From Bog-950 sp964423405 (GTDB taxonomy: Bacteria > Bacteroidota > Bacteroidia > Chitinophagales > LD1): a stretch of 46,571 bases of DNA. Shown piece after piece: positions 1 to 10,568 of this stretch. The notes beneath the pieces were generated by a model, which saw only the letters and a program-made list of their open reading frames with translations, made no database searches and was not told the origin of the DNA. Every line of letters begins with the position of its first letter. Within the stretch, counting starts at the first letter, position 1. Where the stretch lies: positions 1 to 46,571 of the forward strand of contig CAYREY010000037.1 in assembly GCA_964423405.1 (NCBI GenBank). Reading direction: 5' to 3'. A program made the position numbers and the translations under genes.

Positions 1-52
1 GCGCGTTTGCATGGGGTGCAAGAGGTCGTGGGTTCGAATCCCGCCACCCAGA
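1..52 (+). tRNA. tRNA-Pro (anticodon GGG), 5' end cut by window edge
   Basis: Only the 3' part is present. The anticodon arm has a 5-bp stem (6-10 with 18-22) around the loop ATGGGGT, giving anticodon GGG at 13-15, which decodes CCC proline codons. The T arm is GTGGG/CCCGC (28-32 and 40-44) with loop TTCGAAT. The acceptor 3' strand follows at 45-51, with discriminator A52. CCA is not encoded. The loop matches the known bacterial tRNA-Pro(GGG) pattern. The 5' acceptor strand and most of the D arm lie outside the window. Confidence 0.85.
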
Positions 53-63
53 CGAGGTAAATC

Positions 64-98
64 AAACGGCTTACAGAATTTCTGTAAGCCGTTTTTTT
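64..98 (+). terminator. Rho-independent terminator after tRNA-Pro
   Basis: A near-perfect inverted repeat (64-77 with 81-94) closes on a 3-nt loop and runs straight into a T tract (92-98). It is 12 nt downstream of the tRNA and oriented for + strand transcription. The 1192-aa gene ending at 131 on the opposite strand points toward it, so it may also help to stop that transcript. Confidence 0.8.
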
Positions 99-130
99 AT
101 TTTGCTATTGAGGGGGACTTATAAATATTA

Positions 131-3100
131 CTATTTCTTTATAAAACGAGCTGATTTACTATATACACCCGATTGTGCTTTTATGAAGTACACACCCGGA
201 GCCCATTGTTTTACATCTAGTTCGCTTCCCGAACCCGCTACTGAGAGGGTACCAATTATACTACCCATAGTATTGTATATTTCGGCCGTAAAGCCGTTAC
301 TACAACCGGGGCAGTTAATCTGCACATACTCTTCAGCGGGGTTCGGGTACAGCGACCATGAAAGAGAGCTGAATATTTTATCAGTACTTAATCCAATTAC
401 GATAAATGCCTGCGATTTGCGGCTACAACCGTTGCTATCGGTTACTTCAACCGAATAGCTGCCATTTTGTGTTATAATCAGTATGTTTTGTGTTGCACCG
501 GCTATAAGGCTATCCTCTAAATACCATGTACATGAGTCTGTAGTGCCTGCCAGCAGTGTATCATTCTGTTGTTGAATAACTGGTACAACTGGACCGGCAT
601 TTACCTCTACCTGCACACTCTGGCTGGTCGTACAGTTGTTGCCATCTGTAATGGTTACATTGTACGTAGTGTTTTGTACAGGCAGTACAGTTATGCTGTT
701 ACTAGTATTGTTGTCGCTCCATATAAAGCTACCATTACCAGTAGCCGTAAGCTCTACACTATCGCCCTGGCATAACTTTGTAAACGTGGGCGATACACTT
801 AACGCTGGCAGCTGATTTACCTGTAATACCAGTGTTACAACACTATCGCAGCCTGTAGTGGCAGATAGTGTATCGTAGTAAGTGCCGGCAACTGCTAGTT
901 GTTGTCCATTAAAGTTATAGCTGCTACCCTGGCAAACCGATGCATTTGTAGTAGTTGTAAGTATGCTATCAACCTGTAATTCCAGCGTAATAATGCTATC
1001 GCAGGTACTAAACGCCGGTAGTGTATCAGTATAAATGCCTGATTGGTTAAGCTGGCGATTGCCGAACTGATAAAATGCGCCGGAGCAAATACTTGCCTGC
1101 AATAAAGTGTTCTGGCTGGGCGTAACAGTAAGGTTTAATATTATTATCGAATCGCAACCTGCGGTATTTACAAGCGTATCGCGATATACCCCCTGCATAG
1201 TAAGACTGGCGCCATTAAAGAAATAGGATCTGCCTTCGCAAATTGCAGCAGAGGTAACTGATGAAGTATTTTGCTTTAGGGTAAGTGTTAGCGTTATTAT
1301 AGAGTCGCAACCCACACTATTTACCAGCGTATCGCGGTACACACCCGCCGTAGTGCGGTTAATACCATTAAATGGGTACGATTGGCCCGGACAGATAGCA
1401 GCGGCCAGCGCCGATGAAGTAGGCTGACGATAGGTTAGTGTAAGTGTTATTATAGAATCGCAACCTGAGGCGTTTTGCAGGGTATCGTAATATACACCGG
1501 GTGCTATTAATACATTACCATTAAACGGATAACCCTGGCCGGGGCAGATAGAAGCACTTAGTGAGGAACCTGTAGGCTGATTTACTATTAGTGTAAGTGT
1601 TGTTATTGCGTAGCAACCCGCTGTATTGGTAACTGTATCGTAGTAGGTGCCCGATGTAGCAAGAAGTGTTCCATTAAACGGATATGTTTCGCCATTGCAG
1701 ATAGTAGTGCTGATAAAGGTATTGTCATTTTGAAGTACAGTAAGTGTTAAAGTAATTGCCGAATCGCAACCGGCAACATTACTTAAGGTATCATAATAAG
1801 TACCTGCAACTGTTAAGGTATTACCACCAAATGTATACGATTGTCCTGCGCAGATTGATTCGCTTAAAGATGAGCCGGTTGGCTGCTGCACCTGTATTGT
1901 GACAGAAGCCGTATCTGTACAGCCATTGGTAGTGCCGGTTACATAGTATGTGGTAGTTGAAGAAGGGGCGAATGCCACACCATCATTTACATTGTTGTTC
2001 CAGTTATAACTGGTGGCACCATTACCGCTCAATGTAACCTGTTCGCCGGCGCATATAACCAGGCTGCTTGCATTAATTGTAACTACTGGTGGGGCTGTAT
2101 AGGTAACATTAAGTGTACGGGCTGTGCTAACTCCGCACACATTTTCGGCCGTAACACTTACCACTCCGCCGTTTGCTGATGGTTGTACTATTATTTTCGA
2201 ACTATCAGATGAACCACTCCACCCATTTGGTAATACCCAGTTATACTTGGTAGCGCCCGATACGGGTATTATGCTATACATTTGTGCATCGGTGCCACAT
2301 AAACTTAAACTGCCTGCTATAGCACCAGGCTGTGCAGGTGCTGCTGTGCAATTTGAATATTTGGCCATATACCCCCATACCCCCATACCGGTTATATTCT
2401 GTATCGCAGCAGTCGCTGTGTCGGGATCAAAATCAACCGTTTCGGGGTTATTGCCACGGCCGGCACTACCTGTAAACAAAATACTGTTATCTATATTACT
2501 GTATAGTGCTGTTGTAAGTCGTTCGCCACCGGTGTTTGTTACTATGTCGGCTGCCCTGCCTATTTGTAAACCTGTGGCCGGATTGATTTTTAGAAAGCCG
2601 CGGTGTGGTAACACACCATCCGATTCGAAATAGGCCAGTAAAAGGTTTTCATTTAAAGTGTTTACTCTGTTACTTGATACATCGTAGTTTACCTTGTACT
2701 TATTGGCCCACTGAAAAACCTTAGCTGCATTGTATTTTACCAGAAATCCATTTTCATCATTCGGGCCGGTTGTAGAAAGCGTATTGTTACCGTTCCAGTT
2801 AAAATTCACATTAACATCGCTGAAGTAACCCGAAAAGTACATGTTGCCACTATCATCAAATTTTACAGCATTCGTGCCTTTAATATTAGTTATCAGCGAA
2901 TCGGTTGTAATACCATTCAGGTTTACAAGCCTTAAAGCCTGCGAAGCAACTAATACTCTTCCTGCTACTTCATTTACTGCAATGTCCTCGCAATCTCTGG
3001 TTTGTACATCCAACCTTGCCCATACCAAATTCATACTGCTATCATACCTGGCGTAGAAGCCATCGCGGTTAACAGATGTATTGTGCCGGGTAAGACTGGT

Positions 3101-3709
3101 TACACCTGGTCCCGGATCAAAATCAACCGGATTACGCACACAACCACTTACATATACATTGTAAGATGAATCCGTAGCTATACCCAGTCCCTTTACGCCC
3201 ACACCACTAAAAAATCTGCTTTTAAGGTAATTGCCATTGTTGTCATACTTACACATAAACATAAAATCCGTGCCCGATGTGTATATCACTCTGCCGGGCC
3301 CCGGGTCAAAATCTGCACTATCTGTCGAATTTCCGTATCCTGTTATGTATATGTTGCCAAGTCTGTCCAGTGCTAAATCTAACCCATGACCGGTACCTAC
3401 AGCCTTAGCCCAAATCAATCCACCGGCAGGATTATACTTAGCAAAAAATACAGCGTCTCCATCATTTGCGTTTGCCACTAATTTTACACTGGCAGATGCA
3501 GGGTCGGGGTATAGGGTATCGGCAAAAAAGCCCACCACATATATATTCCCGTTGTTATCAAGTACACACTCGCTTATATAACTATATGGGGCGGTATTAG
3601 TAAATGCACTTCCGGCTTGTAATTTCTGCGCCCATTGTACAAGTGGGTACTGTGCCTCGCTTTGTGTGTACAGGTACATTAAGATAAGAAAGAGGATAAG
3701 CTTTTTCAT
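131..3709 (-). CDS. Secreted SBBP-type/repeat protein with T9SS type A sorting domain (1192 aa)
   Basis: An N-terminal signal peptide (MKKLILFLILMYLYTQSEAQ) leads into about 450 residues of propeller-like repeats with FDPGPG and GNIYVVG/YITGYG signatures, typical of SBBP beta-propeller proteins. Ig/PKD-like segments follow. Then come seven consecutive repeats of about 51 aa (nt 814-1890). Each has a C-x-G motif, a (F/Y)xFNG-like segment, G-x-Y-x-DTL and a late GCDS followed by a TLTL strand. The C-terminus (YPNPAEEYVQI... to GVYFIKAQSG..., FIKK) is a type A T9SS sorting domain, so the protein should cross the outer membrane and be anchored or released at the surface. A role in adhesion or matrix binding is inference; no catalytic motif is visible. 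It lies 92 nt downstream of the 2250-aa gene on the same strand, with no clear terminator between them. Confidence 0.85.
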   Translation of the reverse strand: MKKLILFLILMYLYTQSEAQYPLVQWAQKLQAGSAFTNTAPYSYISECVLDNNGNIYVVGFFADTLYPDPASASVKLVANANDGDAVFFAKYNPAGGLIWAKAVGTGHGLDLALDRLGNIYITGYGNSTDSADFDPGPGRVIYTSGTDFMFMCKYDNNGNYLKSRFFSGVGVKGLGIATDSSYNVYVSGCVRNPVDFDPGPGVTSLTRHNTSVNRDGFYARYDSSMNLVWARLDVQTRDCEDIAVNEVAGRVLVASQALRLVNLNGITTDSLITNIKGTNAVKFDDSGNMYFSGYFSDVNVNFNWNGNNTLSTTGPNDENGFLVKYNAAKVFQWANKYKVNYDVSSNRVNTLNENLLLAYFESDGVLPHRGFLKINPATGLQIGRAADIVTNTGGERLTTALYSNIDNSILFTGSAGRGNNPETVDFDPDTATAAIQNITGMGVWGYMAKYSNCTAAPAQPGAIAGSLSLCGTDAQMYSIIPVSGATKYNWVLPNGWSGSSDSSKIIVQPSANGGVVSVTAENVCGVSTARTLNVTYTAPPVVTINASSLVICAGEQVTLSGNGATSYNWNNNVNDGVAFAPSSTTTYYVTGTTNGCTDTASVTIQVQQPTGSSLSESICAGQSYTFGGNTLTVAGTYYDTLSNVAGCDSAITLTLTVLQNDNTFISTTICNGETYPFNGTLLATSGTYYDTVTNTAGCYAITTLTLIVNQPTGSSLSASICPGQGYPFNGNVLIAPGVYYDTLQNASGCDSIITLTLTYRQPTSSALAAAICPGQSYPFNGINRTTAGVYRDTLVNSVGCDSIITLTLTLKQNTSSVTSAAICEGRSYFFNGASLTMQGVYRDTLVNTAGCDSIIILNLTVTPSQNTLLQASICSGAFYQFGNRQLNQSGIYTDTLPAFSTCDSIITLELQVDSILTTTTNASVCQGSSYNFNGQQLAVAGTYYDTLSATTGCDSVVTLVLQVNQLPALSVSPTFTKLCQGDSVELTATGNGSFIWSDNNTSNSITVLPVQNTTYNVTITDGNNCTTSQSVQVEVNAGPVVPVIQQQNDTLLAGTTDSCTWYLEDSLIAGATQNILIITQNGSYSVEVTDSNGCSRKSQAFIVIGLSTDKIFSSLSWSLYPNPAEEYVQINCPGCSNGFTAEIYNTMGSIIGTLSVAGSGSELDVKQWAPGVYFIKAQSGVYSKSARFIKK
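814..1890 (-). repeat. Seven tandem ~51-aa repeats inside the 1192-aa protein
   Basis: At the protein level each unit has ICxGxxYxFNG..., G(T/V)Y(Y/R)DTL and GCDS(I/A)ITLTL. The two cysteines are conserved in nearly all units; the second unit has GCYA in place of GCDS. The average unit is about 154 bp. This is a coding modular repeat, not a mobile repeat. Confidence 0.75.
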
Positions 3710-3801
3710 TGGCAGGGGTTTTAGGTTACAACCGGTAAAAACAGATTACCCGTTTACACAAGTGCAGCCGGGCAATCGTTTTTAACTCAGTATGAATATT
3801 T

Positions 3802-6800
3802 CTATTGCTTATTAATGCGTTTTACAAAACTGTTTTGCTGGTTACTTACTTTAACAAAGTACAACCCACTTACCAGTTCATTAAGTTGTATGGTATAAGT
3901 AAAGGTTGTGCTGTTGGCCTGCTTAACAATTTCGCCCAGGTTGTTGTACACCTGCACCATAAAGCCTTTGCTAAAGCCCGGAGCAGATATCATAATGTTA
4001 TCTGTAAACGGATTAGGATAAACACTAAACAGTTCGCCGGCAATATCATCCACGCCAATCACAGTAACATTTACACAATCTGATGTATCTACACAACCGG
4101 CGCTATTGGTTACAATCACTTTGTAATCGCCGCTCGCGGTAGCCGTATAGGTAGCTGCGGTTGCTCCATTTATTGAACTGTTGCCAGCACAGTTGTACCA
4201 TTGGTGGGCTGACGATGCAGGAACACTTAAGGTGCTGCCGGCTACGGTAATGGTAACATCGGGCAATGCAGCTACTGTAACAACCAGCGGTGCCGACAGT
4301 ACTTCTGCTTGTGTAACACAGCTTTCGCTTGATATAAGTTTACAACGTACGGTATCGTTGTTGTTCAGGTTGGCGAAACTTTTTTGTGGGCCACCAGAGC
4401 CTAATAAATCTTCTACGCCATTAACACTCCACACATATGTGGCACCTGCGCCGCCGTTTATACCGGTAGCAGTAAACCCGGCCAGCAAGCCCTGGCATAT
4501 AATAGCCTGGTCGGCGCTTATAGTTACGTTTGCAGTAAGGCTGCTTACAATATTTATTGTAATGCTGTTTGATTCTGCCTGGCTGTTTACAACACATTCG
4601 CCATTGCCGGTTACCACACATGCCACTATATCGCCATCGCTAAGCGTTGTTGTGGTATAGATAGAGTTAGTGGCACTGTTTATTTCGTTGCCGTTTACGC
4701 TCCATTGGTAAGCCGGGTTATTGCCGCTATTAGCTACAGTTGATGTAAACACTACTGCACTTCCGGCACAGGTGGTTGTTTGCGCGGTAGTTATCTGTAA
4801 CGATAGTGTATCGGGTGTAAGTACTGTGATAATATCCGGAGAAGATACTGCCTGTATCGGGTTGGCACAGTCTTCGGCCGATGTGATAATGCAGCGAATC
4901 GTATCGCCGTTGTTTACCCCAATAGGTGTAAATGCGATGGAATTACCCAATACAGCATTTACTCCATTAACTGTCCACTGATAAGTTGATACCACTCCAT
5001 TGGCCACTGCAGTATAGGTAACAGATGAGGTAGAGCAGATGGTGTCGTTAGTGCCGGCAATAGAAACCGTAGGTACAAACGAAGGTGTTACATCCATTGT
5101 AACGCTGTTTGATGTAGCTGTTTGTGGCGAAGCACACGAAACAGATGAGGTAAGCACGCAGCTGATAATATCACCATCGGTAAGCGAAGTGGCAGTATAA
5201 GTGGCTGTAGTTGCACCGCTAATGTTCTGCCCGTTCTTTTTCCATTGATAGCCCGGTGTATTTCCACCATTAACAGGGGCGGCAGTGAATGTGGCAGGTT
5301 GTCCTGCACAAATAGTAGTGGCCACTGTTGTAACTTGTAACGCAGGCGTTACAGTACTTGTAACTGTCATGGTTATAGTATTGCTTTCGGCATTGCTGCT
5401 GGTTACACAGCTAAGGCTCGATGTAAGCCCGCAGCTTATAACATCGCCATCGGTAAGTGCTGCTGTAGTATAAGTAGCTGTGTTTGCACCACTGATAGTG
5501 TTGCCGTTTTTGTACCACTGGTAAGCGGGCTGGGTGCCGCCGTTAACCGGTGTAGCAGTAAAAGTAACCGAACTGCCATTGCATATACCTGACTGTGATG
5601 CGGTAATAGTGACCTGCGGTGTAACTTTAGGTGTAACTGTTATGTTTAAGGTGTTGCTGGTTGCATTTGGTGTAGTGGCACATACAGCATCCGATACTAA
5701 CTCACAGATGATGGTAACGTTAGCCTGTAACCCCGAGGTAGTGTACGTATTAGATGTTTCGCCTTGTGTACTTCCATTTTCTGTCCAAATGTATTGCGGT
5801 GCGTTGCCCCCATTTACTGCAACTGCCGTAATGGTAACCGGAGTACCGGCACATACAGTGGTATTAGAGGTACTTATGGTAATAGATGGCGTAACCACAG
5901 GGTTTACATTCATTGCAATGGTATTAGAATTAACCGTTGCCGGTGAGGCACAGCCAACGCTGCTGGTTAGCTGGCATGCAAAAACATCGTTGTTGGCTAT
6001 GTTGCTGGTAGCATAGCTGGCAGAGGTAGCTCCCGCTATAGGTGTATTGTTTTTAAACCACTGGTAGGTAGGCGCATTGCCTCCATTGGTAGGTATAGCG
6101 TTAAAGGTTACAGTGGTACCTGCGCACACTGTGGTACCCGATGATGTAATAACCACCGATGGTGTTACACTACCGCTAACCGTAATTGTAATAGAATTGC
6201 TGCTAACGTTGTTGGTAGCCAAACAGGTTTCGCTGGATGTTAACTGACAGGTAAATACATCGCCGTTTGCAATATTGGTTGCTGTATAACTGGCCGATGT
6301 AGCACCGCTTACGTTGCTACCGTTTTTCTTCCATTGGTAGGCTGGTGCACTGCCACCATTTGTTGGCGCAGCAGTAAACGTTACGCTACCACCTGCGCAT
6401 ATAGTTGTTTGGTTGGCGGTAATAGTAACTGCCGGAGTAAGCTGTGGATTAACGGTTACCGTAATGTTGTTACTGGTAGCTGTTACCGGCGAGACACAGG
6501 CTGCGTTAGATTGTAGTACACAACTCACAACTGTGCCATTGGCAATATTGCCAACCGTATAAGTAGCTGTAGTATTGCCCTGGTCAACACCATTTTCTCT
6601 CCAGGTATAAGTAGGGCTTGCGCCGCCATTTACAGGCGTAGCGGTAAATGTAATACTACTACCCGCACATATTGTTGCGTTAGGTGTGGCAATGGTTACA
6701 GCAGGTGTAACAGTTGGGTTAACCGTTACAGTAATAGTATTTGAGGTGGCGGTTGTTGGCGATGCACAGGTTACACTACTGGTTAGTACGCAGCTTATGG

Positions 6801-9800
6801 CGTCGTTATTAGCCAGCGTGCTTGTGCTGAAAGTTGCGCCGGTAGCACCAGCTATATTGTTGCCGTTTTTCCTCCATTGGTAGGTAGGTGAAGAACCACC
6901 GTTGGTAGGAGTGGCTGTAAATGTAACATTGGCACCTGCACATATACTGGTGCTGGGTGTGCTGATGGTTAGCGATGGAACTACAGTAGTGCTTACCGAT
7001 ATGGTAATAGTATTGCTGCTGGCATTGGCATTGCCAATGCAACTGGCATTAGATGTTATATCGCAGGTAAAGTTATCGCCATTGGCCAATGTGGATGTAG
7101 TATAGGTGGCCGATGTAGCGCCGCTGATAGCAGCTCCGTTTTTCTTCCACTGGTATACCGGATTGCCGCCACCATTTACAGGCGTAGCTGTAAAGGTAAC
7201 ACTGTTGCCTGCACAAATGGTTGTTTGGGTAGCTGCAATGCTTATACCTGCATTAACCTGAGGGCTTACCGTAATTGTGATTGAATTGCTATTGACAGAA
7301 ACAGGTGAGGCACATTGTAAACTTGAGGTTAGTTCACAACTTATTATGTCGCCATTGTTAAGGCTGGGGAAAGTATAAGGAGAAGTACTGCCTGCCTGTG
7401 CAACACCATTTCGTTTCCATGTGTATGTTGGTGATGATCCGGCATTTACTGTTGTAGCAACAAATGTTACACTGCTACCAGCACAAACGGTTGTACTTCC
7501 TGTGCCTATAGTAACCGATGGTGTAGATACAAGTGTTACGTTCATAGTTATTGAGTTGGAAGTAGCTGTTGCAGGTACTGCGCAGGTGGCATTGCTAGTC
7601 ATTACACAAGAGAATACATCGTTTGCTGCCACACCTGTTGCCGTGTAAGTAGCTGCGGTGGCGCCGCTTATGTTGTTACCGTTTTTTCTCCATTGGTAGG
7701 TAGGTGCATTGCCACCGTTAACAGGCGTTGCGGTAAATACCGCGCTTGCGTTAGAGCATATGGTTGTATTGGGGGTGCTTATTGTAACTGAGGGTACTAT
7801 CGAACCACTTACACTCATGGTAATAGCATTGCTGGTGGCACCTGCTACTGTATAGCATGTAGCGCTGGTAGCAAGTACACAGGTAATAACATCGTTGTGT
7901 GCCAATGTAGTAGTGGTATAGGTGGCTGAGGTGGCTCCGTTAATATCAGTGCCGTTTTTCTTCCATTGATAGGTTGGGGTTGTGCCGCCATTGGTAGGCG
8001 TAGCTGTAAATGTTACACTGGTGCCTGCACAAATAGTTGTAGAACTGGCAGATATTACAACCGATGGGGTAATTGCCGGGTTAACCGTAATGGTAATGGT
8101 GTTGGATGTGTCGGCTGAAGGTACAGCACATTGTGCGTTCGATACCATAATACATCTGAATACATCGCCATTGCTAATTGAGGTAGCGTTATAGGTAGTT
8201 GAAGTAGCTCCGGGAATAGTTACATTATTTTTCTGCCAGGTGTAAGTAGGTGATGTGCCGCCATTGGTGGGGCTTGCTGTTAAAGTAACGGTACTTGTTG
8301 CGCAAACGGTAGTGCCGTTGGCGTTAATTAGCACAGATGGGACAACACTTGGTGTAACAGCAACATTAAGTACGTTAGATGTATCTTTTGTTGGCGAAGC
8401 GCATGCTAATGAGGAAGTAAGTACACACGTTATGTTTACTGTGCTGCCTAAGTTTACAGAGTTAATTACAAGTGTAGCTGAAGTAGCCCCGGCGATAGGA
8501 ACGTTGTTTCGCAACCACTGGTAACCGGGGGTAGTGCCTCCATTAGCGATAGTAGAAGTAAATGTAACGTTAGTGTTATTGCATACTGTTGAATTGGCTG
8601 TAGCGATAGTTACTATCGGTGCCACAGATGGTGTAACCGTAACTGTAAGATTGTTTGATGTGGCTGATTCGATAGTGCCGCAGGCGGTGGCACCTGTTAT
8701 TACACAGCTAAAAATATCGTTATTGGCTATAGACGGCGGATAGTAAACAGAGCTGTTAGCCCCACTTATATTTGTACCGTTTTTACGCCATTGGTAGGTG
8801 TAGGGGGCTGTAAGGTTATTAATAATTAGTGCATACATTGGTTGATCGCTGGCACATACCGTTGCCGGGCCCGAGATTAAAATAACCGGTGCAGGTGGTA
8901 ATGCCTTAACCGTAATAGTTTTAACTGCAGAGCAGGCTCCGTTTGCAGCGCAACCTCCTTCGGCCCTTACATAATAGCTTGTATTGGCAGTGGGTGTTAC
9001 TACAATTACAGCGCCGGTATCTACAAATGTACCTCCGCAGGTACCACTGTACCATACCCATTTATTGTTGCCACTTAATGCGCCGGTAACACGTAGTGTA
9101 TCATTATAGCCGGTACAAACGGTATCGCGTGAGGCTGTGATTGCAGGTGCCGCCGACGGGATACAGCTGCTCATTTTATGAACAAAGGCATTGTTGCCAC
9201 CACTAACCGGGGCAATGGTAAATGTACCATTGCTTGGGTCAAAATCTGTAGAGGCATTAAATATACCAGAGGTATATACCTCACCGGTACTTAAAGCAAC
9301 CACACCTCTGGGTACATTAACTGTGGTTTGGTTGGCAGGAAAAAACAGCCCCCCGAACGTTACAGAGGTGCCGGTAGAAGAATAAGCACCTATCTGCACA
9401 GCGGTGCCAGTGCCTGAGCCCAGTGAGGCTGTAAAGTAGGCATTGCTGGTAGCCGAAAATTTTGAAACATCCTCTACTTTGTCGTCGGCTGTGCCGCCAA
9501 GCTTGTTTGCCCAGCCATATTCAAACGCGCTTCCGCCACCCAGGTTAGTGTAGTTGTACTTTGCCACCACCCCGTCTTTGCCACCTGCAGAGGTTAGTGA
9601 ATTTACAGCCGACTTACCATTAAAATCTACCGTGCCTGAAAAATACCCGCTAACACAAAACTCATAGGTATTATTAGCACCCGACGAAACACGAAGAAGT
9701 TCATCATCGCCTGTGCTGCCTACTCTTTGTACGTTATCTGGTTGAGCTATTTGCCCGTTGCCGCTGGCAGCAATTAGTAAACCATCGTAACCACCTGCAG

Positions 9801-10554
9801 ATGTTATGTAAAAAGGAATGGTGTTGGAATCAAAAAATTCTGCTGTGCCTGTAAAGCTCGCAATAAGAATATTGATTCCTCCGGATCTATTATATATATC
9901 ATGTCCGTATTCATCACCTGTACCGCCCATTCTTCTAAAATTAGATGCTGCTACGACATTGCTGTTAGCAGTAAAGCGCATATAGAAAATATCTGATAGC
10001 CCCGCCGAAGGGTACACTGTTGCACCTACTGTTAACGAACCAGTATAGGACCCGATTACATAAACTTCGGTAGCTGCTGTATTTAGCGAAATTGACTCAG
10101 GATTTATTGTTCCGGTTGTTACAAAGCGGCCTGATACCGCCAATGGTGCACCTGTAACAGCATCAAACTGGCGCACCCTAAATGCGTTGGTATTCCTTCT
10201 TTCTAAAACACTTAAAGTGGTGCTGCCATGGGGTGCTACACAGGTAAACTCCTCATTGGTGGCTGTATCGGTAGTAAATACCCATGCCAGGTTGCCGCCT
10301 TCATCGTACCGGGCTAAGAATCCATCGATGGAGTTAGCCGTTTTATTACTTACAGTAGCATTAGGATCAAAATCAACAGTGCCACTGAAAGAGCCGCAAA
10401 CATATACTCCTTGTCCGGGTATAGCGGCAACCCGCTTTACATTTACATCAAACGAGCCACTACCTGCCAGGCGTTTTGCCCATTGGTAGTTTTGCGCTTG
10501 TATTACTCCGACACACAAAAGCAAAAAGGGTAGTAAAAATTTCACTTTGTTCAT
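3802..10554 (-). CDS. Giant secreted Ig-like repeat protein, T9SS type A (2250 aa)
   Basis: A signal peptide (MNKVKFLLPFLLLCVGVIQAQ) is followed by about 450 residues of propeller-like repeats (YQWAKRLAG, GTVDFDP, GTGDEYG). A transition Ig-like domain starts near CIPSAAPAITASRDTVC. Next are 17 tandem Ig-like units of about 91 aa, one shorter Ig-like unit, and a type A T9SS sorting domain (VYPNPFTDNIMI... ending KRINKQ). The units share TxCAGxxVTFTATPxNGG, PTYQWKKNG, ISGATSATYT, NGDxxxCxLTSxxxC and ATSNTITxTV. The paired cysteines about 45 residues apart suggest one disulfide per domain. Such stalks typically form surface adhesins or filaments; the ligand is unknown. Its upstream region holds the TAATAAACCTAA element shared with three neighbours. 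Confidence 0.85.
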   Translation of the reverse strand: MNKVKFLLPFLLLCVGVIQAQNYQWAKRLAGSGSFDVNVKRVAAIPGQGVYVCGSFSGTVDFDPNATVSNKTANSIDGFLARYDEGGNLAWVFTTDTATNEEFTCVAPHGSTTLSVLERRNTNAFRVRQFDAVTGAPLAVSGRFVTTGTINPESISLNTAATEVYVIGSYTGSLTVGATVYPSAGLSDIFYMRFTANSNVVAASNFRRMGGTGDEYGHDIYNRSGGINILIASFTGTAEFFDSNTIPFYITSAGGYDGLLIAASGNGQIAQPDNVQRVGSTGDDELLRVSSGANNTYEFCVSGYFSGTVDFNGKSAVNSLTSAGGKDGVVAKYNYTNLGGGSAFEYGWANKLGGTADDKVEDVSKFSATSNAYFTASLGSGTGTAVQIGAYSSTGTSVTFGGLFFPANQTTVNVPRGVVALSTGEVYTSGIFNASTDFDPSNGTFTIAPVSGGNNAFVHKMSSCIPSAAPAITASRDTVCTGYNDTLRVTGALSGNNKWVWYSGTCGGTFVDTGAVIVVTPTANTSYYVRAEGGCAANGACSAVKTITVKALPPAPVILISGPATVCASDQPMYALIINNLTAPYTYQWRKNGTNISGANSSVYYPPSIANNDIFSCVITGATACGTIESATSNNLTVTVTPSVAPIVTIATANSTVCNNTNVTFTSTIANGGTTPGYQWLRNNVPIAGATSATLVINSVNLGSTVNITCVLTSSLACASPTKDTSNVLNVAVTPSVVPSVLINANGTTVCATSTVTLTASPTNGGTSPTYTWQKNNVTIPGATSTTYNATSISNGDVFRCIMVSNAQCAVPSADTSNTITITVNPAITPSVVISASSTTICAGTSVTFTATPTNGGTTPTYQWKKNGTDINGATSATYTTTTLAHNDVITCVLATSATCYTVAGATSNAITMSVSGSIVPSVTISTPNTTICSNASAVFTATPVNGGNAPTYQWRKNGNNISGATAATYTATGVAANDVFSCVMTSNATCAVPATATSNSITMNVTLVSTPSVTIGTGSTTVCAGSSVTFVATTVNAGSSPTYTWKRNGVAQAGSTSPYTFPSLNNGDIISCELTSSLQCASPVSVNSNSITITVSPQVNAGISIAATQTTICAGNSVTFTATPVNGGGNPVYQWKKNGAAISGATSATYTTSTLANGDNFTCDITSNASCIGNANASSNTITISVSTTVVPSLTISTPSTSICAGANVTFTATPTNGGSSPTYQWRKNGNNIAGATGATFSTSTLANNDAISCVLTSSVTCASPTTATSNTITVTVNPTVTPAVTIATPNATICAGSSITFTATPVNGGASPTYTWRENGVDQGNTTATYTVGNIANGTVVSCVLQSNAACVSPVTATSNNITVTVNPQLTPAVTITANQTTICAGGSVTFTAAPTNGGSAPAYQWKKNGSNVSGATSASYTATNIANGDVFTCQLTSSETCLATNNVSSNSITITVSGSVTPSVVITSSGTTVCAGTTVTFNAIPTNGGNAPTYQWFKNNTPIAGATSASYATSNIANNDVFACQLTSSVGCASPATVNSNTIAMNVNPVVTPSITISTSNTTVCAGTPVTITAVAVNGGNAPQYIWTENGSTQGETSNTYTTSGLQANVTIICELVSDAVCATTPNATSNTLNITVTPKVTPQVTITASQSGICNGSSVTFTATPVNGGTQPAYQWYKNGNTISGANTATYTTAALTDGDVISCGLTSSLSCVTSSNAESNTITMTVTSTVTPALQVTTVATTICAGQPATFTAAPVNGGNTPGYQWKKNGQNISGATTATYTATSLTDGDIISCVLTSSVSCASPQTATSNSVTMDVTPSFVPTVSIAGTNDTICSTSSVTYTAVANGVVSTYQWTVNGVNAVLGNSIAFTPIGVNNGDTIRCIITSAEDCANPIQAVSSPDIITVLTPDTLSLQITTAQTTTCAGSAVVFTSTVANSGNNPAYQWSVNGNEINSATNSIYTTTTLSDGDIVACVVTGNGECVVNSQAESNSITINIVSSLTANVTISADQAIICQGLLAGFTATGINGGAGATYVWSVNGVEDLLGSGGPQKSFANLNNNDTVRCKLISSESCVTQAEVLSAPLVVTVAALPDVTITVAGSTLSVPASSAHQWYNCAGNSSINGATAATYTATASGDYKVIVTNSAGCVDTSDCVNVTVIGVDDIAGELFSVYPNPFTDNIMISAPGFSKGFMVQVYNNLGEIVKQANSTTFTYTIQLNELVSGLYFVKVSNQQNSFVKRINKQ
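4270..8895 (-). repeat. 17 tandem ~273-bp Ig-like repeat units in the 2250-aa gene
   Basis: Counting the CAG...YQW(K/R)KNG...SNTITVTV units gives 17 full copies in about 4.63 kb, or about 272 bp each. They are in frame throughout. Units at the protein N-terminal end (VC-x8-YALI..., and NNTNVTF) and the C-terminal end (units 15-17) are the most diverged, while the middle ones are most alike. That pattern is usual when expansion works by internal recombination. Confidence 0.8.
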
Positions 10555-10568
10555 AGTTTAATTATTTG

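Noticed and set aside
2124..2633. Open frames on the strand opposite the secreted repeat genes, here and repeatedly between about 4.2 and 9.4 kb
   Set aside because: They lie wholly inside large genes with signal peptides and sorting domains, have skewed composition (runs of V, T, L) that mirrors the repeats, and no promoter or domain of their own.
4270..8895. CRISPR-like periodic repeats
   Set aside because: The 272-bp period is in-frame coding repetition of an Ig-like domain, far longer than CRISPR repeats and with no spacers.
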